From Alphaproteobacteria bacterium UBA6411 (GTDB taxonomy: Bacteria; Pseudomonadota; Alphaproteobacteria; CAAGCB01; CAG-977), in assembly GCA_002438565.1 (NCBI GenBank), contig DJPN01000010.1, positions 1 through 64,000 on the forward strand: a stretch of 64,000 nt of DNA. The letters run 5' to 3'. Shown one piece after another: positions 32,411-41,300 of the stretch. The position numbers were made by a program, and so were the translations under genes. The notes beneath the pieces are model-generated. The model was not told the origin of the DNA. It did no database searches and worked only from the letters and a program-made list of their open reading frames with translations. The stretch's first letter is position 1. Each line of letters begins with the position of its first letter.

Positions 32411-35002
32411 TTAAACGATTCCTTCATAAGCCTTCAAGTAGATTTCCTTGATTTCCTTGAACAAAGGATAACGAGGGTTGGCGCCCGTGCATTGATCGTC
32501 AAACGCCATTTCTACCAATTCATCCAACTTGGCGTTGAAGTCTTCCTCTTTAATACCGTATTCGCGGATGGACAGAGGAATGTTGACTTCTTTCTTCAAG
32601 TTCGTCAACGCCTGCAGCAGCAATTCCAACTTTTCGTCGTCGTTTTTGCCGCCCAGTTTCAGAGCGTTGGCAATCTGGCCGTATTTTTCTTTCGCATTCG
32701 GGTATTTGTACTGGGCGAAAGCAGCCTGTTTGACAGGGCGGTCGCTTGCGTTGAAGCGAATGACCTGGCACAGCAGCAGCGCGTTCGCAATACCGTGCGG
32801 AATGTTGAACGCGGCGCCCAGTTTGTGCGCCATCGAGTGGCACAATCCCAAGAACGCGTTAGCAAAAGCCATACCGGCCAGCGTGGACGCGTAATGCATC
32901 TTTTCGCGGGCGATCGGGTCGTTTTTGCCGTTTTTGTAAGAACGCGGCAGGTATTTGTAAACCTTTTTCGCGGCTTCCAAAGCGTTCGAGTTTGTGAAGT
33001 TCGTCGCCATAATGGAAACGTAAGCTTCAATCGCGTGAACAATCGCGTCATAACCCGAAGCGGCGCACAGTCCCGGCGGCATCGTGTCAACCAGATTCGC
33101 GTCGACAATCGCCATGGACGGGGTCAGCGCATAGTCCGCCAACGGATATTTGATGTGGGTTTTGTCGTCGGTAATAACCGCGAACGGCGTTACTTCGGAA
33201 CCCGTACCCGATGTCGTCGGAATGGCGACCATGGACGCTTTCGCACCCAAAGCGGGCAAATCGCAAATTCTCTTGCGGATGTCCATAAAGCGCATCGCGA
33301 CGTCTTCGAATTTGATTTCGGGCTGTTCATACATCAGCCACATGACTTTGCACGCGTCAATCGGCGAACCGCCGCCCAGCGCGATAAAGCAATCGGGTTC
33401 GTACGTTTTGACCATCATCATCGCGTCGTTAATCGTCGACAGCGTGGGATCGGGCTTCACGTCAAAGAAGATTTGGTAATCCGTTCCGATTTCGTCCAAA
33501 ACGTTGGTGATGTTGTTCACGGCACCCGAATTGAACAGGAAGCGGTCGGTTACGATGAAAGCGCGCTTTTTGCCTTTCAATTCGCGCAAAGCGTAGTCCA
33601 TCGACCCGCGTTTGAAATAAATCTTGGGCGGTACTTTATACCACAACATATTTTCTCTCCTTTCGGCGACGGTTTTGATGTTCAACAGGTGCTTCGGACC
33701 AACGTTTTCGCTGGTGGCGTTGCCGCCCCACGAACCGCAGCCGATGGTCAAAGTCGGGTTCAGTTTGAAGTTGAACAAATCGCCGATGGCGCCCTGCGCC
33801 GCGGGGGAGTTAATCAAAATGCGGCCGGTATGAATCTTGTTGCCGAAAGCGTTGATGCGGTCGGTCTTTCTTTCGTCCGTGTACAGAACGGAAGTATGAC
33901 CCGCGCCGCCGTGGTCGACCAGCGTATAAGCTTTGTCCATCGCGTCTTCGAAATCTTTGGCGCGATACAGAGCCAAAACGGGCGACAGTTTTTCATGCGC
34001 GAACGGTTCGGCGGTCGTCGTGTCTTCGACTTCGCCAATCAGAACTTTCGTTTCTTCGGGAACTTCGACGCCTGCCATTTCCGCAATCTTGTAAGCGGGC
34101 TGACCGACAATCGCGGGGTTCACGCCGCGCGGGGTCAACAGAATGGCAGCAACTTTTTCGCGTTCCTGTTCGTTCAGGATGTAAGCGCCGCGATATTCAA
34201 ATTCCTTGCGGACGGCTTCGTAAACTTCATCAACCGCGATAACGGACTGTTCGGACGCGCAAATCATGCCGTTGTCGAACGTTTTGCTGAGCAGAATCGA
34301 GGAAACAGCCATTTGAATGTCGGCGGTTTCGTCAATGACCGCGGGCGTGTTGCCGGGGCCGACACCCAAAGCGGGTTTGCCCGAAGAGTAAGCGGCTTTG
34401 ACCATGCCGGGGCCGCCTGTCGCCAGAATGATGTCGACCTTGGGGTGTTTCATCAGCATGTCGGACAATTCGATTGTCGGTTCGTCAATCCAGCCGACGA
34501 TTCCTTCCGGAGCACCGGCTTTGACCGCGGCTTCCAAGCACAGCTTGGCGGCGGCGATGGTGCTTTTCTTGGCGCGGGGATGCGGCGAAAAGACAATGGC
34601 ATTGCGCGTTTTCAACGCAATCAGAGTTTTGAAAATGGCTGTGGAAGTCGGGTTCGTCGTCGGGACGATGCCTGCGATAACGCCGATGGGTTCGGCGATT
34701 TTCTTGATGCCGCCGGCTTTGTCTTCTTCGATAACGCCGCAGGTTTTCATATTTCTGTATTTGTTATAGATGTATTCGGACGCGAAGTGGTTTTTAATCA
34801 CCTTGTCTTCCATAACGCCCATACCCGTTTCTTCGGCAGCCATCTGCGCCAAAGGAATACGGGCTTTGTTAGCCGCCAACGCGACTTCACGGAAAATCTT
34901 GTCCACCTGTTCCTGCGTGTACGAAGCGTATTTCGCCTGCGCTTCGTGCGCTTTGGTAATGACGGCCTCAAGATCCTCTGCGGTTCTGACTTCGTTTTCC
35001 AT
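32411..35002 (-). CDS. adhE: bifunctional acetaldehyde-CoA / alcohol dehydrogenase
   Basis: 863 residues. Residues 1 to about 440 are the CoA-acylating aldehyde dehydrogenase, with the catalytic Cys in DNGMICASEQS near 247. Residues about 450 to 863 are the iron-dependent alcohol dehydrogenase (GGGSPIDACKVMWL near 545, metal-site His in LCHSMAHKLGAAFNIPHG near 725). It reduces acetyl-CoA to ethanol with two NADH and so balances redox in fermentation. A near-perfect Rex operator lies in its leader and rex itself is divergent. AdhE is uncommon in alphaproteobacteria and points to an anaerobic life. Confidence 0.98.
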   Translation of the reverse strand: MENEVRTAEDLEAVITKAHEAQAKYASYTQEQVDKIFREVALAANKARIPLAQMAAEETGMGVMEDKVIKNHFASEYIYNKYRNMKTCGVIEEDKAGGIKKIAEPIGVIAGIVPTTNPTSTAIFKTLIALKTRNAIVFSPHPRAKKSTIAAAKLCLEAAVKAGAPEGIVGWIDEPTIELSDMLMKHPKVDIILATGGPGMVKAAYSSGKPALGVGPGNTPAVIDETADIQMAVSSILLSKTFDNGMICASEQSVIAVDEVYEAVRKEFEYRGAYILNEQEREKVAAILLTPRGVNPAIVGQPAYKIAEMAGVEVPEETKVLIGEVEDTTTAEPFAHEKLSPVLALYRAKDFEDAMDKAYTLVDHGGAGHTSVLYTDERKTDRINAFGNKIHTGRILINSPAAQGAIGDLFNFKLNPTLTIGCGSWGGNATSENVGPKHLLNIKTVAERRENMLWYKVPPKIYFKRGSMDYALRELKGKKRAFIVTDRFLFNSGAVNNITNVLDEIGTDYQIFFDVKPDPTLSTINDAMMMVKTYEPDCFIALGGGSPIDACKVMWLMYEQPEIKFEDVAMRFMDIRKRICDLPALGAKASMVAIPTTSGTGSEVTPFAVITDDKTHIKYPLADYALTPSMAIVDANLVDTMPPGLCAASGYDAIVHAIEAYVSIMATNFTNSNALEAAKKVYKYLPRSYKNGKNDPIAREKMHYASTLAGMAFANAFLGLCHSMAHKLGAAFNIPHGIANALLLCQVIRFNASDRPVKQAAFAQYKYPNAKEKYGQIANALKLGGKNDDEKLELLLQALTNLKKEVNIPLSIREYGIKEEDFNAKLDELVEMAFDDQCTGANPRYPLFKEIKEIYLKAYEGIV

Positions 35003-35034
35003 TGTTCCCTCTGATAGTAAACTGTTTGGGTTAA

Positions 35035-35052
35035 TCGTGATTTATTTCACAG
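35035..35052. promoter_or_regulatory. Rex operator between adhE and rex
   Basis: TCGTGATTTATTTCACAG; on the adhE strand CTGTGAAATAAATCACGA. It matches the Rex consensus TTGTGAA-N4-TTCACAA in both half-sites (GTGAA and TCAC). It lies 33 bases before the adhE start codon and downstream of an AT-rich TATATAA, so Rex binding would block adhE transcription until NADH rises. Confidence 0.85.
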
Positions 35053-35180
35053 TTTCTTATATAATCGAATCGCCGCCAAAAATCAAGCACTTTCTAAAAA
35101 GCAGCCGAAAAATCTTTCGGGCTGGATTTTCTTTAAAAAGCCTTTTATGATGGAGCCAAACAAATTCAAGGAATTACGCT

Positions 35181-35795
35181 ATGAATCAGCCCCTTTCCGA
35201 AAAAGTGTACGCCCGTCTGGCGCAATATCACAGCCTGCTGATTGAATATATCGAGGACAAAATCCCCACCATTTCCAGTCCGCAAATCGCAACGCGTCTG
35301 GGCGTGGACGATTCGCAGGTGCGCAAGGATTTCAAGCTGTTGAACAACGAAGGCCGCGGCCGCGTCGGTTATGACGTGCAGGCGCTCAAAGAATCCATCG
35401 AAGACACGCTCGGCTTTCAAAAAGTCAAAAACGCGTTCATCGTCGGCGCGGGGCATTTGGGCATGGCTTTGGCGAACTATTCCGCGTTCAGCGATTACGG
35501 GCTGAACATTTTGGCATTGTTCGACAGCGCGCCCGAAAAGGTCGGCACGGCGGTCAACGGCAAACCGATTTATCCCGTGTCCCGTTTGTCCGAGCTGGCG
35601 CGCGAATCCCAAGCCGACATCGCCATTTTGACCGTGCCGCGCGCATTTGCGCAGAAAGTCGCCGACGATTTGGTCAAAGCCGACTTTAAATATATCTGGA
35701 ACTTTACGCCCGCAATTTTGAAAGTCCCCGACGGCATCAAAGTCCGCAACGAAAACCTTGTCGCGGGATTTTTGCAGTTCGCGAATCAAGACTGA
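35181..35795 (+). CDS. rex: redox-sensing transcriptional repressor Rex
   Basis: 204 residues. N-terminal winged helix (ISSPQIATRLGVDDSQVRKDF near 33), then a Rossmann NADH-binding domain (FIVGAGHLGMALANY near 88). The C-terminal helix that swaps between subunits is present. It senses the NADH/NAD+ ratio. Divergent from adhE, with its operator in the shared 178-base gap. Ribosome site AAGGA eight bases before the ATG. Confidence 0.95.
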   Translation: MNQPLSEKVYARLAQYHSLLIEYIEDKIPTISSPQIATRLGVDDSQVRKDFKLLNNEGRGRVGYDVQALKESIEDTLGFQKVKNAFIVGAGHLGMALANYSAFSDYGLNILALFDSAPEKVGTAVNGKPIYPVSRLSELARESQADIAILTVPRAFAQKVADDLVKADFKYIWNFTPAILKVPDGIKVRNENLVAGFLQFANQD

Positions 35796-35797
35796 CT

Positions 35798-37039
35798 TTA
35801 TTTTTCAAACAAAGCCGCCAATTCCAAATGCGGGGTAAAGACGAACTGGTCGACGGGACGCAGGCGTTTCAACGCATAGCCGCCGTTTGTCAGAATCTCA
35901 GCATCGCGCGCAAAACTGACGGGATTGCACGACACGGCGACGACTTTGGGAATCCCCGCGGCAACGATTTGTTCGACTTGCGCTTTCGCCCCCGCGCGCG
36001 GCGGGTCGAACACGACACAGTCGAACCCCTCCAGTTCATCGGGATAGAGCGGCGTTTTGAACAAATCGCGCTCCTGCACTTCCACCCTGCCCTGCGACGC
36101 CAGCCGCAAAGCCTCCAAAGCGAACGGCGCGTTGTCCGCTCCTTTCAAAATCCGCTTTTTCTGAAGCAAAGGCAAAGTGAACGTCCCCGCCCCGCAAAAC
36201 AAATCATAAACTTTTTTGGCTTTGCCGACGTATTCGACGACGGCGGCGGTCAAAGCGTCCTGTCCCGCTTGTGACGGCTGCAAAAACACGCCCGCGGGCG
36301 GTTTCAGCGCAAAATCGCCGACTTTCAGTTCGGGCGCGTGGAGCATAATCAGCGGTTCGGCATCCTGCCTTTCCGACGTGCGCCACGACATGCGCGCGAC
36401 ACCGTTTCCAACCGCGAAATCCGCCAAGGCCTTGCGCCACGCCGCATCGGGTTCAAACGGCAAAGTCAGCAGCACGTCCGCGCCCGTATCCGTCCACAGC
36501 AAAGACACGTCGCCCGTTCCGCGTTTCTTGGGATACGGCAGTTTTTTATCCGTTATTGCGGCGCGCAAAGGCTTTATCAGCCGTTCCAGTTCGGGAATCA
36601 AAACGGCGCAGGAATCGATGTTCAAAATCCTGTCGCTTTGCTTTTGATTCAGTCCCATGCCGCGAAACAGTCCGTTCCACGCAAGCGCGAACGTCACGCG
36701 CCGTCTGGTTTTCGGAGCAGCAAACACGGGGTCGTCGAATTCGGGCAATTCCAATCCAGCCAACGCTTCGCGCAAATACCGCATTTTGAAAGCCCTGTAC
36801 GCATCCGCGTTCAGCTGCTGCAAAGCGCACCCCCCGCAGTCCGCCGCATGAGGGCAAAGCGGAGCGGCGCGGTCGGCGCTCGGTTCGACCACTTGAACGA
36901 CTTCCGCGCGGTTGTCCGAAACCATACGGTATTCCACCGTATCGCCCGCCGCCGTGTTTGCGATAAAAACTTTCTTCCCGTCAACCGAAATCAGCCCGTC
37001 GCCTTGGCGCGCCAAATCGAAAACTTTTGCCGTATTCAT
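35798..37039 (-). CDS. TrmA/RumA-family RNA (uracil-C5)-methyltransferase
   Basis: 413 residues. A short TRAM-like N terminus, then an iron-sulfur Cys cluster (CPHAADCGGCALQQL near 62), SAM-binding VYDLFCGAGTFTLPL near 271, FDPPRAGAKAQV near 343 and the catalytic Cys in VAVSCNPVSFARD near 369. This set is typical of RlmD-type 23S rRNA m5U methyltransferases, though the exact uridine modified cannot be read. Convergent with rex (two-base gap). Confidence 0.92.
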   Translation of the reverse strand: MNTAKVFDLARQGDGLISVDGKKVFIANTAAGDTVEYRMVSDNRAEVVQVVEPSADRAAPLCPHAADCGGCALQQLNADAYRAFKMRYLREALAGLELPEFDDPVFAAPKTRRRVTFALAWNGLFRGMGLNQKQSDRILNIDSCAVLIPELERLIKPLRAAITDKKLPYPKKRGTGDVSLLWTDTGADVLLTLPFEPDAAWRKALADFAVGNGVARMSWRTSERQDAEPLIMLHAPELKVGDFALKPPAGVFLQPSQAGQDALTAAVVEYVGKAKKVYDLFCGAGTFTLPLLQKKRILKGADNAPFALEALRLASQGRVEVQERDLFKTPLYPDELEGFDCVVFDPPRAGAKAQVEQIVAAGIPKVVAVSCNPVSFARDAEILTNGGYALKRLRPVDQFVFTPHLELAALFEK

Positions 37040-37102
37040 TTTTTTCCTGTTTTTAATAAAGACTTTTCGCTACACTATATTCAATTTTTGTTGGAGAATC
37101 CA

Positions 37103-37726
37103 ATGCTGAAAATTTTAATTGCGGACGATCACGAACTTTTTTTGGACGGCTTGCGCATGGTTTTGTCCGATTTGGACGGCGAAATCAGCGTCGACACCGC
37201 GTCAAACCACCGTGAATTGCAGCAAAAAGCCGACGGCAAAACCGCTTACGATTTGATTTTGACGGATTTGGCGATGCCCGGAATGCCGTGGCACGAATCC
37301 CTGCGCCTGCTCAAAGAGCACAATCCCGACACTCCGATTGTCGTTCTGTCCGCCGTAACCGAACCCGAAAACGTGCTGCAAGCCGTCGACATCGGCGCAT
37401 CGGGCTTTATTCCGAAAACATCATCCAACAAAATCATTCTCAGCGCGCTGCATTTGATTTTGGCCGGGGGGCTTTACCTGCCGTCAGAACTGCTGAATCT
37501 GCAAAACAAGCCCGAAGATTCCGCCGTCAAAGGTCCCTTGACCCCGCGGCAGCTGGACGTTTTGCGGCTGATGGGGCAAGGCAAGCCGAATAAAATCATC
37601 GCCCGCGAACTGGATTTGTCCGAGGGTACCGTCAAACTGCACGTCACCGCGATTTTAAGGGCTTTGAACGTCATCAACCGCACGGGCGCGGTGATTGCGG
37701 GCAGAAATTTGGGATTGATAGACTGA
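37103..37726 (+). CDS. NarL/FixJ-type response regulator
   Basis: 207 residues from the ATG at 37103 (GGAG seven bases upstream). Receiver domain with acidic pocket IADDHELFLDG and phospho-acceptor Asp in ILTDLAMPGMP near 54, then a LuxR-type helix-turn-helix (LTPRQLDVLRLMGQGKPNKIIAREL near 145, split by turns; LSEGTVKLHVTAIL). No sensor kinase gene is adjacent. The stop overlaps the start of the rquA-like gene by one base, so the two are coupled and the regulator may control quinone or respiratory genes; this last is inference. Confidence 0.93.
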   Translation: MLKILIADDHELFLDGLRMVLSDLDGEISVDTASNHRELQQKADGKTAYDLILTDLAMPGMPWHESLRLLKEHNPDTPIVVLSAVTEPENVLQAVDIGASGFIPKTSSNKIILSALHLILAGGLYLPSELLNLQNKPEDSAVKGPLTPRQLDVLRLMGQGKPNKIIARELDLSEGTVKLHVTAILRALNVINRTGAVIAGRNLGLID

Positions 37727-38493
37727 TGACCAACGAAAAACCGGAAATCAAAATTACGTCGCCGAAACCCGTTCCGCCGCCGCGCGTGTCCTTTGTTGTC
37801 GAGGAAGACATCGATTCCGCGGAAAAACCGCTACCCGCTTACTTGGAATCGGTTTACCGCAGACGTTATTTTTCGCCGCGAATCATCCGTTTTTTCAGTA
37901 ACGGCTTTATGTCCGCCGTATCGAATTGTTTCATGCAGCGGCGGTTGATTCGTTATGTAACGGACGAGCTCCATGCGGGATTGAACGTTTTGCAATTCGG
38001 AATAGCGGACGGCAATCTGCAGCATGCCATCGCCGAAAAAATGAACGGTCAAGGCGTTTATCACATTGAAGACGTTTCCAAACCTCAAATCAACGCTTTG
38101 CTGCCGTCCGTTTCACCATGGCTGAACGTGCGGCTGAACGTTCGCGACTTTTCAATCCCGACGGATAAAAAATATGACGTCGCCGTTTTGTTTTTCACGC
38201 TTCACGAACTGCCCGACGCGCATAAGGAAGTCGTTTTAAAGCGGGCTTTTGACGCTTTGGCGCCCCATGGAAAAATCGTCGTCGTCGATTACGCCATGCC
38301 GTGCGCGTACCACCCGCTGAAACACCCCGTCCGCCTGTTCAACCGTTTGTTTGAACCGTTCGCGGAATCGCTTTGGTACAAGGACATCCAAAGCTTCGCC
38401 CCCGCGAATTTGCGGGAATCCAAAGGCATCATCTGGGCGAAATCGACGACGTTCGGCGGACTGTATCAATGCGTCATTGCGCAGAAGCGTTAA
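37726..38493 (+). CDS. rquA: RquA-type methyltransferase homologue (rhodoquinone biosynthesis)
   Basis: 255 residues. After a Pro-rich start, LPAYLESVYRRRYFSP near 35 and the SAM-fold core follow. The usual Asp/Glu-x-Gly motif I is replaced by NVLQFGIADGN, a hallmark of RquA. Other matches are VLFFTLHELPDAHKE near 147, KIVVVDYAMPCAYHPLKHPV near 180, LFEPFAESLW near 205 and TTFGGLYQCVI near 241. RquA converts ubiquinone to rhodoquinone, which feeds electrons to fumarate reductase without oxygen. Recognition is from memory of the family pattern; a ubiquinone/menaquinone methyltransferase relative is the alternative. It converges on the next gene with a 20-base overlap. Confidence 0.78.
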   Translation: MTNEKPEIKITSPKPVPPPRVSFVVEEDIDSAEKPLPAYLESVYRRRYFSPRIIRFFSNGFMSAVSNCFMQRRLIRYVTDELHAGLNVLQFGIADGNLQHAIAEKMNGQGVYHIEDVSKPQINALLPSVSPWLNVRLNVRDFSIPTDKKYDVAVLFFTLHELPDAHKEVVLKRAFDALAPHGKIVVVDYAMPCAYHPLKHPVRLFNRLFEPFAESLWYKDIQSFAPANLRESKGIIWAKSTTFGGLYQCVIAQKR

Positions 38494-39217
38494 GCGGAAC
38501 CCCCAACGCTTGCGCCATTTGAACGGGAATGTCGCTGAACACGCCCGACGCACCCTGCGCCAGCAAAGATTTCGCCAGATCGAAATCGTTGACGGTATAA
38601 ACCAGCAGCTTGTATCCCGCGTCCAGAATTTCCTTGATTAACGGCGGATTCAGCAAATCCGCGTCATAGTTGATTGAATAAGCATTGACCTTTTTCGCGG
38701 CGGGACGCCAGTCGCCCGAAATGTCTTCCACCAGAACGCCGCGGCGGATGTGCGGGGCAAGGGTTTGCGTTTCCTCCAAAGCGTCCCAAGTGAAGCTGGA
38801 AAAATACAGCCTGTCGGGATTGTCGAATCCTTTTTCCTTGACGACATCCCAAACCTTGCGCGCCGTTTCGCGCCCCAATTCGGGACGCGACGGTTTGATT
38901 TCCACGTTGACGCAAGCACCGTATTCGTTCAAAACGTCCAGCACTTCCGCCAGCGTCGGAATTTTCTGATTGTTTTTCAAAACGACGTTTTGCAGTTCGG
39001 CATATGTTCTTTCGTCCAGTCTGCCCGCCGCGTTTTCAGCCATTCTGTCCAGTTCTTCGTCGTGAAAAACAACGACTTTTCCGTCTTTGGTCAGCATCGC
39101 GTCCAGCTCGACCCACCGAATCCCCGATTGACAAGCATAGCGAAAAGCTTCTAAGGTGTTTTCCGTTTTGACGTTGCGCGCGCCGCGATGTCCCAAAACG
39201 ACGGGTAAAGTAAACAT
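38474..39217 (-). CDS. glycerophosphodiester phosphodiesterase
   Basis: 247 residues from the ATG at 39217 (GGAGG seven bases upstream). GDPD fold: HRGARNVKTENTLEAF near 10, ELDAMLTKDGKVVVFHDEELDR near 38, NVEIKPSR near 103 and AYSINYDADLLNPPLI near 180. No signal peptide, so a cytoplasmic UgpQ-like enzyme releasing glycerol-3-phosphate from lipid breakdown products is likely. Its 3' end overlaps the convergent rquA-like gene. Confidence 0.92.
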   Translation of the reverse strand: MFTLPVVLGHRGARNVKTENTLEAFRYACQSGIRWVELDAMLTKDGKVVVFHDEELDRMAENAAGRLDERTYAELQNVVLKNNQKIPTLAEVLDVLNEYGACVNVEIKPSRPELGRETARKVWDVVKEKGFDNPDRLYFSSFTWDALEETQTLAPHIRRGVLVEDISGDWRPAAKKVNAYSINYDADLLNPPLIKEILDAGYKLLVYTVNDFDLAKSLLAQGASGVFSDIPVQMAQALGVPLNASAQ

Positions 39218-39276
39218 GGACAAGCCTCCTTTGTTTGTGTTTTCCTTACTATAAAAGGTTGGATGACAGAAAACAA

Positions 39277-40194
39277 ATGCGATTTTTTCATTCTTGGCGA
39301 AAAGTGCCCGAAGCTTACCAAAACGCCGTGATTGCCATCGGCAATTTCGACGGATTCCACTCGGGACACCACGCCGTTGTCGAAAAAGCGGTCGAAATCG
39401 GCAAAAAAATGAACCGTCCCGTCATGCTGATGACGTTTGAACCGCACCCGTCGGCATATTTCCGCCCCGGCGGACGGACGTTCCGCATCACACCGATTCG
39501 CGCCAAAGTCCGCGCGATTTGCACTTTGCCGATTAACGGCTTTTTCGTATTTGCGTTCAACCGCGCGTTTGCCGAAATGACCGCCAAACAATTCGTCGAG
39601 GATGTCTTAATCGGCGGACTGCACGCGGCGGCGATTGTCGTCGGCGAAGATTACGGATTCGGCCGCAACCGCGAAGGCAGCATTGAATACCTGCAAAAAA
39701 ACTATCCGAATCTGCCCGTTTATCCCGTGGCGAAACTGCGCGATTTCAACGACGAAATCATATCGTCGTCGCGAATCCGCGCGTTCATCCGCGACGGTCA
39801 CGTCGCCCAAGCCGCAAAATTGACGGGACGCCCCTTTGAAATCGAAGGATACGTCGTCCACGGTTTCAAGCGCGGACGCGTCATCGGCTATCCCACAATC
39901 AACATCGAACCGCGCGATTCGATTGTGCCGCGTCTGGGCGTTTACGCGGCGAAAGCGCTGATTGACGGCGAATGGATGCCCGCCCTTGCCAACATCGGAA
40001 CGCGCCCGACGGTCGACGGCGAAGGGATCTTGCTTGAAGCGCACATTTTGAATTACAATGGCGACTTGTACGGAAAACGGATACGCGTTCAGCTGATTGA
40101 CTTTGTCCGCCCCGAACAAAAATTCGCGTCCTTGATTGAATTGAAGCGTCAAATCGAACAGGACACAAACCAAATTAAAAGGATTCTGGAATGA
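39277..40194 (+). CDS. ribF: bifunctional riboflavin kinase / FAD synthetase
   Basis: 305 residues from the ATG at 39277. Nucleotidyltransferase half: AIGNFDGFHSGHHAVV near 20, TFEPHPSAYF near 54, GEDYGFGRNREGS near 125. Riboflavin kinase half: GYVVHGFKRGRVIGYPTINIEP near 190 and TRPTVDGEGILLEAHIL near 248. It makes FMN and FAD. Overlaps lspA by four bases, starting a run of coupled genes that reaches the second M16 peptidase. Confidence 0.95.
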   Translation: MRFFHSWRKVPEAYQNAVIAIGNFDGFHSGHHAVVEKAVEIGKKMNRPVMLMTFEPHPSAYFRPGGRTFRITPIRAKVRAICTLPINGFFVFAFNRAFAEMTAKQFVEDVLIGGLHAAAIVVGEDYGFGRNREGSIEYLQKNYPNLPVYPVAKLRDFNDEIISSSRIRAFIRDGHVAQAAKLTGRPFEIEGYVVHGFKRGRVIGYPTINIEPRDSIVPRLGVYAAKALIDGEWMPALANIGTRPTVDGEGILLEAHILNYNGDLYGKRIRVQLIDFVRPEQKFASLIELKRQIEQDTNQIKRILE

Positions 40195-40673
40195 AACAGG
40201 GACTTATCGCCGCCTTTATCGCTTTGATTGCCGACCAAGCGTCGAAAATCGCGACGCTCACCTACTTTGCGAATCACGTTCCGCCCGTAAAAGTGACAAG
40301 TTTTTTCAACTATGTTCTGGCGTGGAACCGCGGTGTCAGCTTTTCCATGTTTCATTCGGACAAACCGCTTGCCCCCGTTGTTTTGACGGTCGTCGCGCTG
40401 ATGATTTGCGGCATCGTTTTTTATTGGATGAAAAACGAAAAAGATGTCAAAACGCAAATCTGCTTCGGGCTGATTCTGGGCGGGGCAATCGGCAACATCA
40501 TCGACCGCGTCCGTTTCGGCGCGGTGGTGGATTTTCTGGATTTTTACGTCGGAACGCACCATTGGCCGGCCTTTAACATTGCCGATTCCGCGATTTGCGC
40601 CGGCGCGGGGTACATTCTGCTGTGGAATTTGTTTTTCGCCCCGATTGAAAAACCGAAAGGATCGGACAAATGA
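40191..40673 (+). CDS. lspA: lipoprotein signal peptidase
   Basis: 160 residues with four membrane helices. Catalytic Asp residues are in GNIIDRVRFGAVVDFLDF near 103 and FNIADSAI near 128; VLAWNRGVSFSMF near 42 is the other conserved block. It cleaves prolipoproteins, such as the lipoprotein two genes downstream. ATGA-type overlaps on both sides. Confidence 0.97.
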   Translation: MKQGLIAAFIALIADQASKIATLTYFANHVPPVKVTSFFNYVLAWNRGVSFSMFHSDKPLAPVVLTVVALMICGIVFYWMKNEKDVKTQICFGLILGGAIGNIIDRVRFGAVVDFLDFYVGTHHWPAFNIADSAICAGAGYILLWNLFFAPIEKPKGSDK

Positions 40674-41287
40674 CCCCGAACGTTTTCCGCCGTTTGTCGG
40701 GAACGCCCGACGCGACGCGGCTTTACAAGAAAAAAACAGCCGTTGTTTTTCTGGAATACCAGAACGAACACTTTACGGGACTGCTGCCGATAGAAGCGGC
40801 TTACGCCGTCGCCGCCCCCGCCGCCGCATTGCTGAACTGGGCGGACAAGCATAAAATCATGGTTTGCCACGTCCGCCATTTGGCCAAAAGCATGGCAAGC
40901 ACCGTTTTCGCCCCCGAAAGCGCGGGCGCGGCGTTTTATCCCGAACTTGCCCCGCGCAAAACGCACGCCATTTACACAAAATACGCCTCAAGCGCGTTTG
41001 CGGGATCTTTGCTGCACACCGATTTGGAATCGGCGGGCATTGACACGCTGATTTTGGCGGGACTGGACACGCCGACGACGGTTTCAGCCACCGCGCACGA
41101 CGCCAAACTGCTGGGATACAAAACGATTGTCGCGGCGGATTTGTGCGCGGCGCGCGACACCGTTTCATGGGACAAAAACCGCATTACCAAGGGCGACCAG
41201 ATGAACGACATCGCGCTGTCCGCAATCGCCGACAAATACGCGCAGGTCGAACTCAGCGCCGCGATTACGGCTTTGGAACTGGTTTAA
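40670..41287 (+). CDS. isochorismatase-like hydrolase lacking the usual catalytic Cys
   Basis: 205 residues with the isochorismatase/nicotinamidase fold: TAVVFLEYQNEHF near 25, TKYASSAFAGSLL near 103 (conserved Lys), and LILAGLDTPTTVSATAHDAKLLGY near 125 (written with its motif inside). Where nicotinamidases have Cys before Val, this protein has Thr, and the N-terminal catalytic Asp position holds Glu. It may therefore be a non-cysteine hydrolase or a degenerate enzyme. Substrate unknown. Coupled to lspA by overlap. Confidence 0.85.
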   Translation: MTPNVFRRLSGTPDATRLYKKKTAVVFLEYQNEHFTGLLPIEAAYAVAAPAAALLNWADKHKIMVCHVRHLAKSMASTVFAPESAGAAFYPELAPRKTHAIYTKYASSAFAGSLLHTDLESAGIDTLILAGLDTPTTVSATAHDAKLLGYKTIVAADLCAARDTVSWDKNRITKGDQMNDIALSAIADKYAQVELSAAITALELV

Positions 41288-41300
41288 AGGAATTTCACAG

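Noticed and set aside
32306..35014. 902-codon open frame on the plus strand, antisense to adhE
   Set aside because: Same shadow effect: biased composition, spans the adhE terminator, no recognisable domain, and adhE explains the region.
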